A DNA stretch of 64,000 bases from Brachyhypopomus gauderio (taxonomy: Eukaryota; Chordata; Actinopteri; Gymnotiformes; Hypopomidae): positions 12,960,913 through 13,024,912 of the forward strand of contig NC_135211.1 in NCBI RefSeq assembly GCF_052324685.1. The letters are read 5' to 3'. Position numbers and translations under genes: made by a program. The notes beneath the pieces are model-generated. The model was not told the DNA's origin. It worked only from the letters and a program-made list of their open reading frames with translations, and did no database searches. Of the stretch, positions 1 through 28,957 are shown piece after piece (the stretch's first letter is position 1; each line of letters opens with the position of its first letter).

Positions 1-559
1 CGTAACGTAAGACTCCGTTCAAACTGTGTTTTAAAGGGCTCCAACGCTGTGTATGGTGCTATGTATTTTTCGATAGGATTTGTAGTTTTTAATAAACTTA
101 CGTTAAAAATTTTGAAAACCCCCATAGGAATGAATAGCGGAATGTTCAGAATTTCAAATTATAACTGCTAGTGTGTGCTGTCATGTAAAATGATCAAACT
201 GCTGTAAAATCTTTACACCGTCACCTAGAAGCTCTATTAAAATTTTAAATGGTAGAGAAACTTGTCCTTTCTGGCACGCCGAGATATCTAATCTAAGCCC
301 CATTGGCTCCCATGTAAATTTCTCAAAATCAGAATTGGCTTTATCACAATTTGCCTCCGTGTTTAACTTGTCATATTGGGTCAAACCACACACAATCACA
401 CCAAAATCATCAGCAAGGGTTCCTCTTTCATACAACTCTTCGGTTAAGTGATAATAAGTTAAATATGTTCCGAACTACGACTGTTTGTTCAGAGGGTGCA
501 AATCAGATTAAACAAGACTTCTCCACTCAGAGAAGAAGTGACAGAGTGACAGTTATTTT

Positions 560-649
560 TGAATGTCTCTCCCCCCTCCCCCCACACACGCAGGCCCACA
601 TACAGTACATATATTTCTCTCATACCCACTTCACACAGTCACACACAGT

Positions 650-713
<64 letters not shown>

Positions 714-854
714 CATCTCTCTCATACCCACACCACACACACACACAAGGGCACATAAATACATCTCTCTCCTAAACACTCCCCACAGACACACATACAT
801 ACATCTCTTGTGCACAGACCACACACACATCTCTCTCATACCCACTCCACACGA

Positions 855-921
<67 letters not shown>

Positions 922-1770
922 TCTCTCATACCAACTGCACAGACACACACATACCTAAGGAGGTGTTGTCATACACACAAATACACACTGCACGCCTTCA
1001 TACACATCACACTACACACCATCATGCACCCCACATATATTCCCACGCACCATACACAACGTAATACACTCTAGAGACTACACACATTACACTCTAACCC
1101 TCTCACAACCAGCAGCTCCCCTCCCCCACACACACACATTCATCTCTGTCTCTGACACGCATCACTCACACACACACAACCAGACACCTTCTTCCATGCC
1201 AGATGCACACCTTCATTCATGTACCACACAGACGCATACCTAAGGTGTTGTTAAAGTACACAAACACACAAACACAGACACACACTATGCATTCAATACA
1301 CTCACTGTACACATTTTCATACACACTCGCACTCATCTTCTTTCATGACATATACACACATTCATTCACACACACTCTCACATACCACACCCAAACAGAC
1401 ACATACCCAAAGAGGTGTTCTTCAACTAAACAGGCACACAGACAGACACTATACACACGCTGTATACACATTCTTCAAGTGTTTATCTTCATAAACACTG
1501 CACATACCGTTGTACACCCATACACTCACATTCATTCATGCCTTATACACACCATCATTCACACACAATCACTCTCTCTCTCTCACACACATACATGCAC
1601 ACACCGTACACACTACAATATCATCACATCATACACACAACACACCTTCATACACAATACACACCATATACAACATATACACCATACACACTACACAACT
1701 TCATACACAACGCATACATTACCACACACCATACACAGCTTAACACTAAACTCGACTCAAATTACACTCT
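560..1770. repeat. CA-rich tandem repeat tract
   Basis: About 1.2 kb of imperfect CA-rich repeats with ACACAT, CTCTCATACC and CATACAC variants. It includes clean (CA)n arrays at about 651-709 and 858-918. Long frames made of His-Thr repeats arise here and are not genes. Confidence 0.95.
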
Positions 1771-3567
1771 AGGGCACACCTTTTGAAGCCATATAGTATT
1801 TCCTTCAGGAAATGCAAATCTAGTTTCTCTTGTTTTTTGCTTTAAATACAGTATCAATACAGTAGCAGGCAGCACTATGAGCCTTACATTACACCATTGT
1901 CCCAATACTGCAAAATCCATTAAGCTGAATTTCATATCTAAGAAATAAGCGATGGTTGTTTGAATTTCCTATGGATTCATTCGAACACTGGGCACTGCCT
2001 GATCACCACCATTAACAACAAGGACCCACAAATGCACACTGACAGTAAAGAATAGATAACTGTAAATTACTATTGCTTTGTTCATATTTTTTACAGTTAT
2101 TTTAGAGCCAAGAGCAGCTGCAAACGGTCAAAGTCTGTGCTCATGTAGAGGACACCAGTTACAGTACAGTTACACTGTCAGCCTTCATGAAAGTACTCTG
2201 CAAATGATTCCGTGGTGCTTGCGTCGGTCTGTGGCTAAAAATAAAAAATCATTTCGGCACCTCCTGACGCACTGGTAAGCTGTCGTGGTAAGAGGCTGAT
2301 CTTGAGTGTGGCCTTTAAAAGTTAATCCACGTAAGCTAAGTCAGTGGATGAATGTGTGTGCAACTCTGTGTGCAGCAAGAAAAACGCTAGAGGCCAGATT
2401 GCATCATGGACTTTGGAAGCTTTCTGATTTAGTGAAAAGACATAAAGCAACAAGTTTGGGAATGCTAAAATGTATCTCAGAGGTCTTTAACACTAACTAT
2501 GGAAAGTATGTTTCATAAGCATGTTTCATAACGTCTTGTGTTGTTGAGTAATCCATGACTACATTTTTTAATAATAAATGGAAAAGATGAAATAGCATAC
2601 AAGGCCACCTGATCACAGCACGCTTTCCGATGCACTCACCTGTCCACTACGCTAACACAAAGCTCCATCATCGACCTGGACTTAGGAGGTCACGTACTGA
2701 GCTCATGTTTGTGTGTTTATTTTTCAGAGAGGGTTTTCACCCACAGGTAGTGCTGAAAGAATCCTCTCTGTCCTCTTCTAGGCTAAACGAGGAGAAGGGG
2801 CTTGGCACTATATTCTCTGCCATGTCAAGATGACAACGTTCATCATACAATTGTCCATGACTGTCCATGTGAACAGTTGTTTGATGCTTTGGTAAGTACT
2901 GGGAGTGCAAAGTTTGCATTTTCTGGTTTCATTTCACCAGGAAGGAAATGCCTGTGGCACTCTGGACAAGACGGAGCTGGATCTGTGTTGTGTTACTCTT
3001 GTATCCAAGGTTCATCTTCAATATGAGGACACTCTGCAGGGGAGCCATTTGGGGCCATGGTTACCTGAAAGCAATTATCAGGGATAACTAACTAATGGAC
3101 CAAGGCACAGTAAAAAAGAATTTACTGCTGCAGCTACACTACACTGATTATGATTTGGAGCGGAGCCATTTCCATTGAATACTGTTTCTTTTCCTTGTAC
3201 ATTATTCTGATTTCTAAACCCGCTGAAACCCTGAAGGAAAATGATACATTTGCAAACTGCATGTAATATATGGTGAAATGTTGAAGTGTAAGGAGGTGTG
3301 TGGTGAATGGACGCATTAGAATGCTTGCTGTATGGAGATTCTGCATAAAGAAAATGATTTAAAGGGGCTGGGGTAAGGTGCCATGCTCACTATTATGGAG
3401 TGGACTTGATCTCTGGAATGATAGAATAGAATGATCTCTGGCCTATACTCTTGCAAAAGTCAGTTATTTCTACTTCACCATGAAGGAAAGTGCAAATTAA
3501 AACACATATAACAATAAATCTACAAATTAAGCACTTGACCCAATTTCAACTCCTTCACCAAATATTT

Positions 3568-3570
<3 letters not shown>

Positions 3571-3639
<69 letters not shown>
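3571..3639. repeat. (CA)n microsatellite
   Basis: About 69 bp of uninterrupted AC dinucleotides downstream of slc1a2. Confidence 0.98.
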
Positions 3640-3643
<4 letters not shown>

Positions 3644-4091
3644 AAAACTAAAAATAAAACAAAACAAAACAACAGCAACTCTAGAATGTGATGAAATATC
3701 AGTCTTTGCATAAATATTTCTCAAAAGCCAAAACCAGCTTGGCATTTCTGTCTAAATGCTCTTAGAGCAGCTACCTCCAAATGACAGACATTAGGGGATC
3801 TATCATGATACAGTTGTATTACCAAAGACATTTGGTGACACATATACCTGAATATAATATTGTTGAAACAAAAATTGCTATTTCACCCAGTACAATCCAT
3901 AGTATGCAAAAAAGGCCACATTTATGGGTTTCCATCTTTTTTGATACCAAATTAGGTATCAATTTCAGGATTGACCAAATACAAACATAAGAACATAAAA
4001 ATGAATAAATAAAACACTGGTGGAAGGTTAAAAGAAATGCTCCTGTCCCATTACAGTTGACACATGTCAGCAAAAATTGAAATGTCTATAT

Positions 4092-21456
<17,365 letters not shown>

Positions 21457-22194
21457 CTGGCAGGGAAGTCGGAGAACAGCAGGGAATGGTACAAACAGCA
21501 GGGCATGGTACAAAGTCATGGAAATGTGTGAGTTGTATACTGTATCATAGACTTTAGAATTGTATAACCTGCTTCAGTTTATGGAATCTAATGCATATTG
21601 AAACTATCAAAGCTCTAAAAGTGCCACATGTAAAACAACACATTTTTGGCCAAATTATCAACACACTATCATAAAATGACCACAAACAAAATACACATCT
21701 GATTTACACATCTGATTCTGCATAATAATTGATCACATTCACACAATAAGTTGCAAGTTCATCTTCTGTTATCCCTTGTCCTAGATGTATAAGTAAGGGG
21801 CAGGCCAGGACTTGTTAAATCTTTGATAAGTCGTGAGAATGGACTTCCTGATAAGGTCATAGCTTCCAGTGGCCCTAAACTATCAGGTCATGTTTTCACA
21901 AGCTGTCTTGATGTCTATGCAAGCCTCATGCAATCCGTTAAAGGTAAGAATGATGCATGAATCGACAACACAGAAACAATTGTGTTCACTGTGGTCTGGT
22001 TTTAAATGTCTTGGACGTATTAACCCATCCCTGACGCACACGCTTTCATCTTGCTTGATTACACAACTTCAGTGCATTTGGTAATTAAACACATGCATGG
22101 AGCAACAATGTGGGACAATTTGTGCTACTCTGTGATTTCTTTTGATTATCAAGTTGATCTAAAATAAATTATCTGTGTTCTATTGATATACGTT

Positions 22195-22560
22195 AAAATC
22201 CAGGTGTGGCACCATGAAAGAGGAGTGAGGAACTCGAAAAGCTTTTTATTTGCGAAATGCAAGACAGTCACCAAATGTTCAAAGAAGCAAACTTGGCAAA
22301 GTCTCTAAATGATGGCTGTGGACCATCAATGTGAAGCACTGAACTCAGGCACCTGTGGGGATTAAATAGAGCGAAGATAAATCAGGGACAAGCGTAGGTG
22401 ATTATTTAATAAACTGGTGATTGGATTCAGGGAAGCGAATGAATGCTGTGATTGGTGGGTGTAGTGTGTGAGGGCTGGATGGGAACTGGCAGGGATATGA
22501 AACCTGGTCAGTTTCAGAAGCTATAAGAAGTCAGACATGGCCAATAAAGCTCTTCCTGCA
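22195..22560. repeat. Unclassified dispersed repeat candidate
   Basis: A block with words such as GGTGATTGGATTCAGGGAAG and GGGCTGGATGGGAACTGGCA, in the style of fish LTR-type repeats. It resembles 38098-38410 in general composition. No terminal repeats or target duplication were found. Confidence 0.35.
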
Positions 22561-23119
22561 AGAGAGACGAGTAGAATGTTAAAATGATAAAATTGCGAGT
22601 TTCCCCGGTGTGGGACTAAAAAAGGATTATCTCATCTTATCTTAAATTCATATCCAGAACTCTGATAACAATCAGACAAGTACAAGAATTTAGAAGAGTA
22701 TATGTCTTATTTTTCAAAATAGCATCTAATGTTATTTTAATGAAAATGCTTTGAGGTTGAAGCAGTTCGCATTCAGACTTGAACTTAGCATTTATGAGCT
22801 AGGTGCTGGTCAGGAAACCAGAGTGCCTGACACTATACAGCAGCCCTAATGAGATACAATCCTGTTAAGAAGTTACAGTAATTTTCTGTATTCAAACATT
22901 AACTATGCGCAATCACACAGAATACCACCAAGGTGTAAGGGTCTAGCTACTTAAAGGCATTGTTATTAATGTAAACCATATTTGAATGTATATAGGCCTT
23001 GTAATAAGCAATCCAAGTGGTTTTAAAACTGAATGAAATGGATGTAAATAATTGGAACAGCAAATACCTCAGGTCATGTTGTTTTATCTTAAAACAGATT
23101 TGCTTAGAATATAATAATT

Positions 23120-23340
23120 AGGAGTGATAAACATGCAGGTGAGGAAACATTATGCTAATCCGAATTACAATTCAAGCCTCCCTCTGTATCTCATTGGATC
23201 GTTTGAATCTAGGGCATTGCTGGATGTAGCTTGTCTGCATGAGTCAGGACGCAAAGCTCATGCTTGCAGTCTGAGGAATCTTATCTGTTGTCTATTTTTA
23301 GCCTCTGATAACATTTCATTCCACACAGGAAAATAAGAAA
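23120..23340. promoter_or_regulatory. Candidate conserved non-coding element near slc1a2
   Basis: Repeat-free block of balanced composition, with several homeobox/POU-like words (TATGCTAATCC, TTACAATTC), set in low-complexity surroundings. Conservation cannot be tested from one sequence, so this is inference. Confidence 0.3.
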
Positions 23341-25679
23341 GTGAATTTCTGAACAGTGCTCATCAGAAATCACTGTATTATTTGTAATGTTTAATTAAAA
23401 TGAAAATCCCCCTAAGCAAAGTGCAAACACTGCAAACAAATCATAACAGACTTTTCTCTTCAACCTTGCAAATATCTGTTAAGATTTTTTTTATGTAAAG
23501 AACAGCAGCTACTCAATACTGAAGTAAAAAAAAAGAAAGTTTTGCAAACGCAGGTGCAGTTATATGTTGCACATTACCTGTTGCAGTGCTGTTGTTTTCA
23601 AGTTGAAGAGTCTGTAACAAAACCTTTGGAAAAAAGGAGGACAAGATCACAGTTTACCCATTAGGGGATCCGATCCAGATCATCAGAAATCTGAGTATGA
23701 TATCCATATTCACTCCAACCTCGGTGAAGGTTAACTGGGGAAGTATAGCCCTGCAGCGGGCCGGTCAGGACCTCCTCAGATCAACAGGCCAAACATTTAA
23801 ATTAGAATATGTTAATTAAAATGTTCATCAATCAGCTGAGTGGTCTTATTGAACCTTAACGTGGGCGAGCAGTGAATGCTTAGGACTCCCCCGAGGAGAA
23901 ACAGGAGAGGGAGGGAGGGAGGAGTGAAGTAGCCAGATTAAGAGTAAGTAGCAACCTTCAGCTAGTCCTCTCTGTCTCTCTCCATCACTCACTCCCCACA
24001 CAACACTCCAGCACTCTCATTGTCAGCGTCTATTGCTGTGACCTCTGAAACGACACACAGCATTAAAGAGCAATGCATCATGTGGTTAAGATATTTGTAC
24101 TGCTACAATTTAACTATTATTTTCACTACAAGTCACTCAACTTGTTCAGTGTTGGCTGACAGACTGAAAATTAAACATTGTAGGCCAAATTAGGTCTATC
24201 CATGCAATTTGAACTCCAGGTGTGGTCCAACCATGCGTGATGGGTCATTAGTTCTAGCTACCGTGGCCTGAACGGGGACAGATTAAAATAATAAACAAAC
24301 TGACCGCCTGTTGTAAAGAGCACAACACGGTGAAACATATTTATTATTAACTCGGTACCATGGAGACCTGATGCTGGCGCTAACTCCCGATTCCACTGAG
24401 TCATCATCTCCGTGCAGCATCTCAGTTCCTGAAAGTGCTCAGAGAATTGGGTAGAATGTGTGTGTATCTTTATGTGCACATGCAGGGAGCAAGCAGGACG
24501 TAAAGTCAGACACAGGTTCATGACTGTCACCAGCTGTTCCCTTTACTGGCTGGCCGGCACAACACCCAAATATCCACCTGACTCCAGCATCCACGCTCAG
24601 CAGACAGGCATCTATAATTAACTAATCTGTCCTAAGCTTTTCTAATCCAGCACAAAGTGAGTGCATAGTCAAGGAGAGGCAATGCAGATAACATGCAAGC
24701 AGGGTGTCAGTCAGTTCAACTCCCCGCATCACACATACCCAGTGTGGTTCACTATGAATCGATTGAATGATTGAATGGTTCGTCTTTGTATTCTGCCTGA
24801 TGAAAAAGAAAATGTGATTTTTGTTTGTGTAGCACTGCTACAGTGCTCAGAACAGTGGTACAATGATTCAATTAAGGAGTCTTTGTTTCTTTTTGCTAAT
24901 TTCCCTATAATTTCCTTATGCTGTTTTTGAATTGCTGTTAGTAATGGAAGTAGGATAGGTGAGTGGGAATAACAGAAACACTTCCTATAAGTCTTGATCG
25001 TCCAAGCCGAGCAGATCACTGAATGACGTATGCTTTATGCATGCTCACCATTTTGGGGGAGGGGATCATTGTCAAGGAGGAAACATCACCATGTTTACAG
25101 TAATGCAGTATGTACGTTCCACTGACATCCTCTCATATAGTATTTTGCAAATGCTTTCTCTGCTTCCTCTGCTACACCTTATGAAGGGAGTTGAAGTTCA
25201 GTCAGGCGTATTGGGAGAAAACAGTTGGTCATTACAGAGCTATTTGAAGATCAGCAAACTGGGAAACCTGGCCCAGAGTCCTGTACAGCACCAGTGAGCA
25301 TGAATACACGGCCCAGTGGTAGTCCTTAGGAACTGCAAGTCCTGACACGTGAAAGGATGTATGAGAGTGGGCACTCGAGAACAAGCTAAAGCCTGCAAAT
25401 CCAGCATCTCACTAACTTCAAGCACATCGTTTGAATGATTATGTAGTGATTCTCACAGTGCAAACATGAAGGAACATTCACTATTTAATTACACTCTACT
25501 TAAGCTTGTAGTTTTATACTGTTTCCTTAATTGATAATTGAATGCATGTCCTAACCCTACCTTTAAAATGTCCTAGTAACATGTCATACTAGCTGGTTAA
25601 TTAATTGGTTAACTAAGCAGCTGGAACTGGACAATTTTTGATACAAGGGCTCCATTTGTTCACATTTCCATTTCTAGGT

Positions 25680-26370
25680 CATGGTAGATGGCGCCTGCTC
25701 CCCAGGGTTGCCCCTACACCCTGCTATGGGGAGAGTATTGCACTTGTGCCCTTACCATGTATCATCTTTTGCTCACTCTCTTCCCTGGCCAATTGCGTAT
25801 TTCCCAGTACTAATACCTCAATCATTTCTTCAGTTCCCTGTCAGGACACCAGTGCAGTTCCCAGTCAGACCACCTGTCCATTTCCTTGAATTTGCGCCAG
25901 TGTCTAGCCCCTTTGTTTCCTTTGTCTCCTGTGCCTGTGTCTCATTTCTGGTCCTTAGTCTAGTCCAATCTCCTGCCCTGTGCCCTGTCCAGTCCTCCGT
26001 TCTGGTCATTGTCCAATTCCTTGTTTTGGAGCTACAGGTTAGGGGAGGTTCTCTCACAATTCCTCCCTCTGGGATTGTGGTTCCCACAGCAATGTGTGCC
26101 ATGAGCTTTTGCTTTTGTTTCTGCCCTTGTCTTGTGTTTTTGTTGTTGCACTTACCTCTCCCTACTGTATCTATGTCTGCTTTTCCACTTTGCCTCTTTT
26201 GCCTGTCCCTTGCTGCTTCTGCCTGACTGGTGGTTTGTCACCTCTGGTTTTGTACAGAGCCTGTTTTCTGACTCTGCTCTGGGATTACCTGGTGATTTAT
26301 TTCATTCACACTTTTATTATTAACCTGTATTCAACTCTTCTTCTGCCCACCAAGACTGACAACCTTTAAT
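25680..26370 (+). mobile_element. LTR-retrotransposon-like repeat fragment (uncertain)
   Basis: Pyrimidine-rich sequence with internal repeats of TTCCCTGTCAGGACACC-type words, followed by GTTTTTGTTGTTGCAC and ATTATTAACCTGTATTC. It looks like the spacer/LTR parts of fish gypsy elements. No protein domain was seen. Confidence 0.35.
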
Positions 26371-26575
26371 TTAAAGGTTATGACAACCTTTAATTAAGTT
26401 GTAGAGAGGTTAGATAGAGCATCACATTGGTGTGCAGCCTTTCAGTATTATTGAAATATGTTGTAAGGGATGTATTTGAATATGGATGCATTTGTACTTA
26501 CATTCATAAGGAAATGTTGCATAAGGAAAGTCAAAGTCAACATGAAATACTGCTGCTGTGGACTGAGGCGATCGT

Positions 26576-26576
<1 letters not shown>

Positions 26577-26638
<62 letters not shown>
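26577..26638. repeat. (GT)n microsatellite
   Basis: About 62 bp of GT dinucleotides next to the solo LTR candidate. Confidence 0.97.
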
Positions 26639-26640
<2 letters not shown>

Positions 26641-26658
26641 AAATATATACACTTACTG

Positions 26659-27152
26659 TCACATGTCCTAGAATGGAATGGACTCCACCTCCCGTCATTC
26701 TGCAGCCACACACCCTTCTGTCAATCACTCCGGCTTAACCAATAACTCCACATTCCAGAGATCCGCCTCCCCTGAATAATAAAAGCCTACACCTGTTCAC
26801 CTGTCCATTAATACCCATCACCGTTACCTCCTCCATTGTGAAGTATTGATTACATGCGCAGTACCGTTATTCTGTCTGTCTTTTTGGCCTTTGACCCGTT
26901 CTGTACACAGACCACCGGCTCTGTCTCACTCGTCTGGATTCTTTAGTCTGATCTCGTCTCCTGGTGACGTACCCTCAGAGCTGTTTGATTGACTGGTCGT
27001 TTGCCTGTTCCTTCTGGTGTGGTTGTACAAGAACTGGATCTGAACCCTCACCTACTCCTCACTAGACTACGCTGTTAGGTCTCCATGTGATTTATAAAAC
27101 TACTTCCATACTAAACATTTGCAAGCACCGGATTGTCATTCTGTTTGTGATT
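26659..27152 (+). mobile_element. Solo LTR candidate (gypsy type)
   Basis: It begins TGTCACATGTCC. It holds a TATA-like AATAATAAAAGCC at about 26775 followed by CACCTGTTCACCTGTCC. It ends after a TTTATAAAACTACTTCCATAC stretch near a TGTCATTCTGTTTGTGA terminus. This is the usual order of a fish Ty3/gypsy LTR (promoter, then R/U5). No internal coding region adjoins it and no target duplication was resolved. Confidence 0.55.
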
Positions 27153-27369
27153 ATAATTTGATTATAATTAATTTTTTTAATTTCTGGTCTTATTTTGTCT
27201 GATTTTTTGTGCCACAATTTCAAAGAATAGAGCAACATGTAAACAATGACTTCCAAAATATAAAACCAACTGAAATCTGAAAGCATTTTCATGTTCAGTG
27301 TCAAGCATTTTGTCTATTATTAGGGCCACATAAAATGACTCATGAATCAAAATAACACCACATATGTGC

Positions 27370-28045
27370 TGTGGCTCTTTTAAAGTGCAGGTCATTATCC
27401 CAGAGAGAAATTATTTCACAGTGACTTTTAATATGAAAAAAAATAATCTTTTGAATGTAATATAAATGAACTCCCTGTTGTTGAAATTTCCCTGACACTT
27501 GTGATAAACAGTCTGCAACCGTTTAGTAGTTCTGCAAAACTAGGCTTGCCTAGTCTTGTTTACCAACATGTCACTTCGTTATTTACAAATGCTCTTTGAT
27601 GCTGAAACCACATGCATATTTGCTTGATAAGATAATGCAGACTCAAATGCACGACCTATATTCAGGAAATTAGACATTATCACATATAATAATAAAACAT
27701 AATAGAAGATGACACATTTTATGCCACAGCATCTCTACAAGATGCAGGGCATTATCCAAGAGTCTAAAATGCTTCTCAAGGACTTATAATGTATATACGT
27801 TTTGGACATAAATGACAGCCTCCCTTTTGATTAAATGTGGTTGACACTTGTGTGACTAATGGTATGCAACCGTTGGTAGTCCAGCAAAAGTAGGCCTGCC
27901 TAGTCTTGTTAATTAACACACGTGCAACATTGTTTGCAAATGCTTAAGGTTTCCGTGTATGCTAGTAGTACTACGTGCATACTGGTTAAACAAGATCATG
28001 CAAACTCAAATGCAGGATTGGGAAACATGTATTATGTATTCAGGA
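27370..28045. repeat. Tandemly duplicated non-coding block (two copies)
   Basis: Copy 1 at about 27370-27670 and copy 2 at about 27722-28045 share, in the same order, GACACTTGTG, TGCAACCGTT, GCCTGCCTAGTCTTGTT-type sequence, ACAAATGCT, and CAAATGCA followed by TATTCAGGAAA. They have diverged moderately. They lie between slc1a2 and pamr1. Confidence 0.8.
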
Positions 28046-28375
28046 AACCTTTCAAGTTCATTCTTTAATGATCCCCATCCAAGTTTTGTTTTGTCCAGTA
28101 TTTTAGCCTATACTGAAAGATTTTTTGAAATACCACTGTAAGCAGAAAGAGGTGTGATTTGTCTTGGTGTAGCTGGGTTAATGACTTTTCATTGCCTAGA
28201 TGTACCTCAAAATCTCAAATAGCCACCTGTAAATCATAATTTACAAAATCATAAATCATGAACATGTAAACTCTAAGAGTTTTTCCATCATTCCTCCAAA
28301 AACCGAACTGTTTAGTCAGGACACATTTAAAATAAAATCTGAACTGTTTAATCAGTACACATTTAATATAAAATC

Positions 28376-28957
28376 CTACTTAATGTTCCGCTCAATCCAG
28401 TTTAAAAAGTTGGCCACTCGTGTGTAGACAGTGAACCGGCCTGGTTCACAACTCTGCAGATTGTATCCAAACCTCATAAGGCCCAGCAGTTCCCAGCTAG
28501 GCCTAGGAACAGTGTCTTCTGTTTCTCTCCTCTGGTCTGGAAAAGATGTTAAACTCATCTGGCCATCAGAAGATAAAAGAACTATTCCCCCTGTTCTGGT
28601 AGGACAGACGATGGTGGGGCTGATTGGATGTTGCCTTCCGCATAGCATGTTGTCAGTGACGCTAATGGGAACTCCTTGCTGGGCATACTGCCTTTCACAC
28701 AGAGCCACATCAGATAATTCAATCACACCCGTACGAGCCGTTCCAGAATCTGTGTCCGGGTTCGGGTCATGCTGGCCTCCTGCAGGCCAGCCAGTGATAT
28801 AGGCGTGTTTGGCGGTCACCTCTCCTCCCCGCACACGTGGCAAGCAAATGGGGGAGATGGACTCACTAATCCTCGCCTTGCCCACCAGCTTCAGCACAGC
28901 CACGTCTGAGTCGAACGTGTTAGGATCGTAGCTGGGGTGCGGCAGGATCTCAGACAC
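28376..28957 (-). CDS. pamr1: pamr1 exon 11 (peptidase-like domain, Asp and degenerate Ser regions)
   Basis: 582 nt, acceptor CACACAG|GTG, ending WIERNIK and TAG. It encodes VSEILPHPSYDPNTFDSDVA, GVPISVTDNMLCGRQ and CPTRTGGIVLL. The nucleophile Ser of GDSGGP is replaced (Thr in RTGG), as in mammalian PAMR1. Confidence 0.95.
   Translation of the reverse strand: MSEILPHPSYDPNTFDSDVAVLKLVGKARISESISPICLPRVRGGEVTAKHAYITGWPAGGQHDPNPDTDSGTARTGVIELSDVALCERQYAQQGVPISVTDNMLCGRQHPISPTIVCPTRTGGIVLLSSDGQMSLTSFPDQRRETEDTVPRPSWELLGLMRFGYNLQSCEPGRFTVYTRVANFLNWIERNIK

Larger units (their letters stand above)
1..4091. other. Region 3' of slc1a2: no gene seen
   Basis: No coding exon is supported. Roughly 560-1770 is a long degenerate CA-rich tract. 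1770-3540 is AT-rich unique-looking sequence, and a clean CA array follows. It may include the slc1a2 3' UTR and an unlocated GLT-1a last exon. Confidence 0.5.
21457..28375. other. slc1a2 upstream / pamr1 downstream interval
   Basis: The missing first slc1a2 exon and promoter should lie here or further right, but no start codon with a matching-phase donor could be chosen. A splice-donor-like CAACAG|GTAATG on the minus strand near 23577 could end an untranslated exon; this is weak. The rest holds repeats and duplicated non-coding sequence listed separately. Confidence 0.4.

Noticed and set aside
559..1074. Long frames of His-Thr, Val-Cys or Ser-Leu repeats here and at other microsatellites
   Set aside because: They are translations of CA/GT and CT/GA dinucleotide arrays, with no other protein-like sequence.
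2737..2919. Minus-strand frame ending with an acidic SLEEDRED segment, considered as the slc1a2 GLT-1a last exon
   Set aside because: It does not match the expected EEEPWKRE tail, has no stop in the right place, and no convincing acceptor was seen.
24258..24530. Minus-strand frame of 90 codons considered as the first slc1a2 exon
   Set aside because: No similarity to the EAAT2 N terminus and no donor in the required phase.
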